A stretch of 6,381 nt of DNA from Acidobacteriaceae bacterium. GTDB lineage: Bacteria > Acidobacteriota > Terriglobia > Terriglobales > Acidobacteriaceae. Made by a program: the position numbers and the translations under genes. The stretch spans positions 4,599-10,979 of the forward strand of contig PLKY01000273.1 of the NCBI GenBank assembly GCA_003140785.1, given 5' to 3'. Numbering within the stretch: the stretch's first letter is position 1; each line of letters opens with the position of its first letter. Positions 5,146-6,381 of the stretch are shown piece after piece. The notes under the pieces are model-generated. The model saw nothing but the letters and a program-made list of their open reading frames with translations. It had not been told where the DNA came from and ran no database searches.

Positions 5146-6381
5146 CTAGCTCTGTCCGCCGCCTGGGCCACGGCCTCCGCGCCGACGCCGACGCCGACGA
5201 TTGTTCGCGTTCGCGGGTGCCGGACGCGCCGCACCACTCGGCGGTCCACCGACGGGAACTGGGGCGCCTTCCACGCGGTTGAAGTTCGGCTCGTTCTCCT
5301 CGTCGATCTCTTCGCCGTCCTCCTCGTCGAAGTCGTCTCCGCCTTCGATCAGGATTGTGCTCTGGTTCGACGGCGGTTGGCGCTCGTCAAATTCATTGCG
5401 TGGTCGCGCCGGTGGGGGCGCAGCAGGCGAATCCGCATTGCCTTCCTCTGCCTCAACAACGGGGGAGGATTGCGCCAGCTTTGCCTTTTGCTCCTTGATG
5501 AGCGCCTTGCGGCTGAGCTTGATCCGGTTGCCTTCGATGGCCAGAACCTTGACCATCACCTGGTCGCCTTCGCGCAATTCGTCCTTCACTTCCTTCACGC
5601 GATGCTCTGCGATTTCGGAGATGTGGAGCAGTCCATCCGTGCCGGGAAACAGTTCGACAAATGCACCAAACTCCGCCAGCCGGACTACCTTTCCCAGATA
5701 CGTCTTGCCGATCTCGGGAACCGCGGTAATGTCGTTGATCATGGCCAGAGCCTTCTTCAGGCCGTCGGCGTCGCTCGAGGCAACGCTCACTCTGCCGGTG
5801 TCGTCGACATCGATCTTGGCTCCAGTCTGTTCGACGATTCCACGAATGGTGGCGCCGCCCTTTCCAATCAGGTCGCGGATCTTGTCGGTCGGGATCATGA
5901 CTGTCTCGATGCGTGGAGCATACTGCGAGCGCTCCTGATGCGGTCCGGCAAGGGCTTCGTCCATCTTGTCGAGCAGGAACAGTCTGCCTCGTCGCGCCTG
6001 GTCCATGGCTTGTTGCAGGATCTCGCGCGTCAATCCGCCGATCTTGATGTCCATCTGCAGAGCGGTGATTCCCTTGCGTGTTCCTGCGACCTTAAAGTCC
6101 ATATCGCCGTAGTGATCCTCCGCCCCTGCAATGTCGGTGAGAATGGCGTAGTCGTCACCCTCTTTCACCAGTCCCATAGCGACGCCTGCTACCGCGCCCT
6201 TGAGGGGAATGCCTGCATCGAAGAGGGCCAAACTTGCGCCACACACGGACGCCATTGACGACGAGCCGTTCGATTCCAAAATGTCAGAAACGATACGAAT
6301 CGAATACGGCGATTCATCTGCACTCGGCAGCACAGCGGTAATCGCGCGCTCAGCCAATGCGCCATGCCCGATCTCGCGCCG
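5146..6381 (-). CDS. pnp: Polynucleotide phosphorylase (C-terminal part, runs off the right edge)
   Basis: PNPase is a trimeric 3'-to-5' phosphorolytic exoribonuclease of mRNA decay. The 411 visible residues start inside the second RNase PH domain at RREIGHG; the frame is open to the window edge, so the N-terminal part lies beyond 6381. Active-site features are the NGSSSMASVCG phosphate-binding loop (38-48) and EDHYGDMDFKVAG (88-100), where Asp89, Asp95 and Lys97 match E. coli Asp486, Asp492 and Lys494. A KH domain follows (about 155-215) with its GKGG loop at 173-176, then an S1 domain (about 223-291) with GKVVRLAEFGAFVEL and a closing RIKLSRKAL. The last 120 residues form a low-complexity tail: Pro-rich linker, acidic tract (347-363), Pro/Gly/Ala segment, seven arginines (395-401) and a GGRGPGGGQS end. 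The tail is longer and more charged than in E. coli. The stop is TAG at 5148-5146, followed by a shared terminator. rpsO, the usual neighbour, would be outside the window. Confidence 0.97.
   Translation of the reverse strand, partial: RREIGHGALAERAITAVLPSADESPYSIRIVSDILESNGSSSMASVCGASLALFDAGIPLKGAVAGVAMGLVKEGDDYAILTDIAGAEDHYGDMDFKVAGTRKGITALQMDIKIGGLTREILQQAMDQARRGRLFLLDKMDEALAGPHQERSQYAPRIETVMIPTDKIRDLIGKGGATIRGIVEQTGAKIDVDDTGRVSVASSDADGLKKALAMINDITAVPEIGKTYLGKVVRLAEFGAFVELFPGTDGLLHISEIAEHRVKEVKDELREGDQVMVKVLAIEGNRIKLSRKALIKEQKAKLAQSSPVVEAEEGNADSPAAPPPARPRNEFDERQPPSNQSTILIEGGDDFDEEDGEEIDEENEPNFNRVEGAPVPVGGPPSGAARPAPANANNRRRRRRRGGRGPGGGQS
5182..5199 (-). repeat. Three tandem hexamers coding for Arg-Arg in the PNPase tail
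   Basis: Read on the - strand, CGTCGG occurs three times in a row and codes for six of the seven consecutive arginines near the PNPase C-terminus. An in-frame hexamer repeat of this kind can change copy number by slippage without breaking the frame. Confidence 0.85.

Noticed and set aside
4743..5249. - strand open frame of 168 codons across the end of the diguanylate cyclase gene, the terminator and the pnp tail
   Set aside because: It runs through a strong terminator hairpin and two other coding regions and shows no recognisable domain.
5377..6258. Long + strand open frame (293 codons) antisense to pnp, and another at 5201-5938
   Set aside because: Both lie wholly opposite a clear pnp reading frame with intact domains. 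Their translations are low-complexity or lack any family pattern, as expected for shadow frames in GC-rich coding DNA.

Overview
The window looks like chromosomal DNA from an acidobacterium, probably of the Terriglobales / Acidobacteriaceae type. The basis is moderately GC-rich DNA, the character of the membrane GGDEF protein and of the small uncharacterised gene (both resemble, from memory, proteins common in that group), and spaced housekeeping genes with modest Shine-Dalgarno signals. No search was run, so this is inference. There are no mobile elements, CRISPR arrays, tRNAs or rRNAs.

Left part (1-2935, all + strand) is a cell-wall sugar block. It starts with the C-terminal end of a serine hydrolase of the beta-lactamase / penicillin-binding family. 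Next come a full murQ (N-acetylmuramic acid 6-phosphate etherase, muropeptide recycling) and a full murA (UDP-GlcNAc enolpyruvyl transferase, first committed step of peptidoglycan synthesis). MurQ turns recycled MurNAc-6-P into GlcNAc-6-P, which can feed the UDP-GlcNAc pool that MurA draws on. The hydrolase may act earlier in wall turnover, as its relative does in the Bacillus murQ-amiE-nagZ-namZ cluster.

Middle part (2953-5063) holds two divergent genes. One is a small soluble protein of unknown function on the - strand, ending 17 bases from the murA stop. The other is a membrane-anchored diguanylate cyclase (GGDEF, with an inhibitory RxxD site) on the + strand. They are separated by about 290 bases with no convincing promoter or riboswitch.

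Right part (5146-6381, - strand) is the C-terminal two thirds of pnp (polynucleotide phosphorylase), running off the right edge. It ends in an unusual tail: a proline-rich linker, an acidic tract, then seven arginines and an RGG-like end. A near-perfect hairpin between the convergent diguanylate cyclase and pnp genes probably ends transcription from both sides.

Most of the window is ordinary core-genome content. The points most worth a second look are the low-complexity PNPase tail, the recycling-plus-synthesis arrangement of hydrolase, murQ and murA, and the unrecognised small gene. No clearly novel system is visible.
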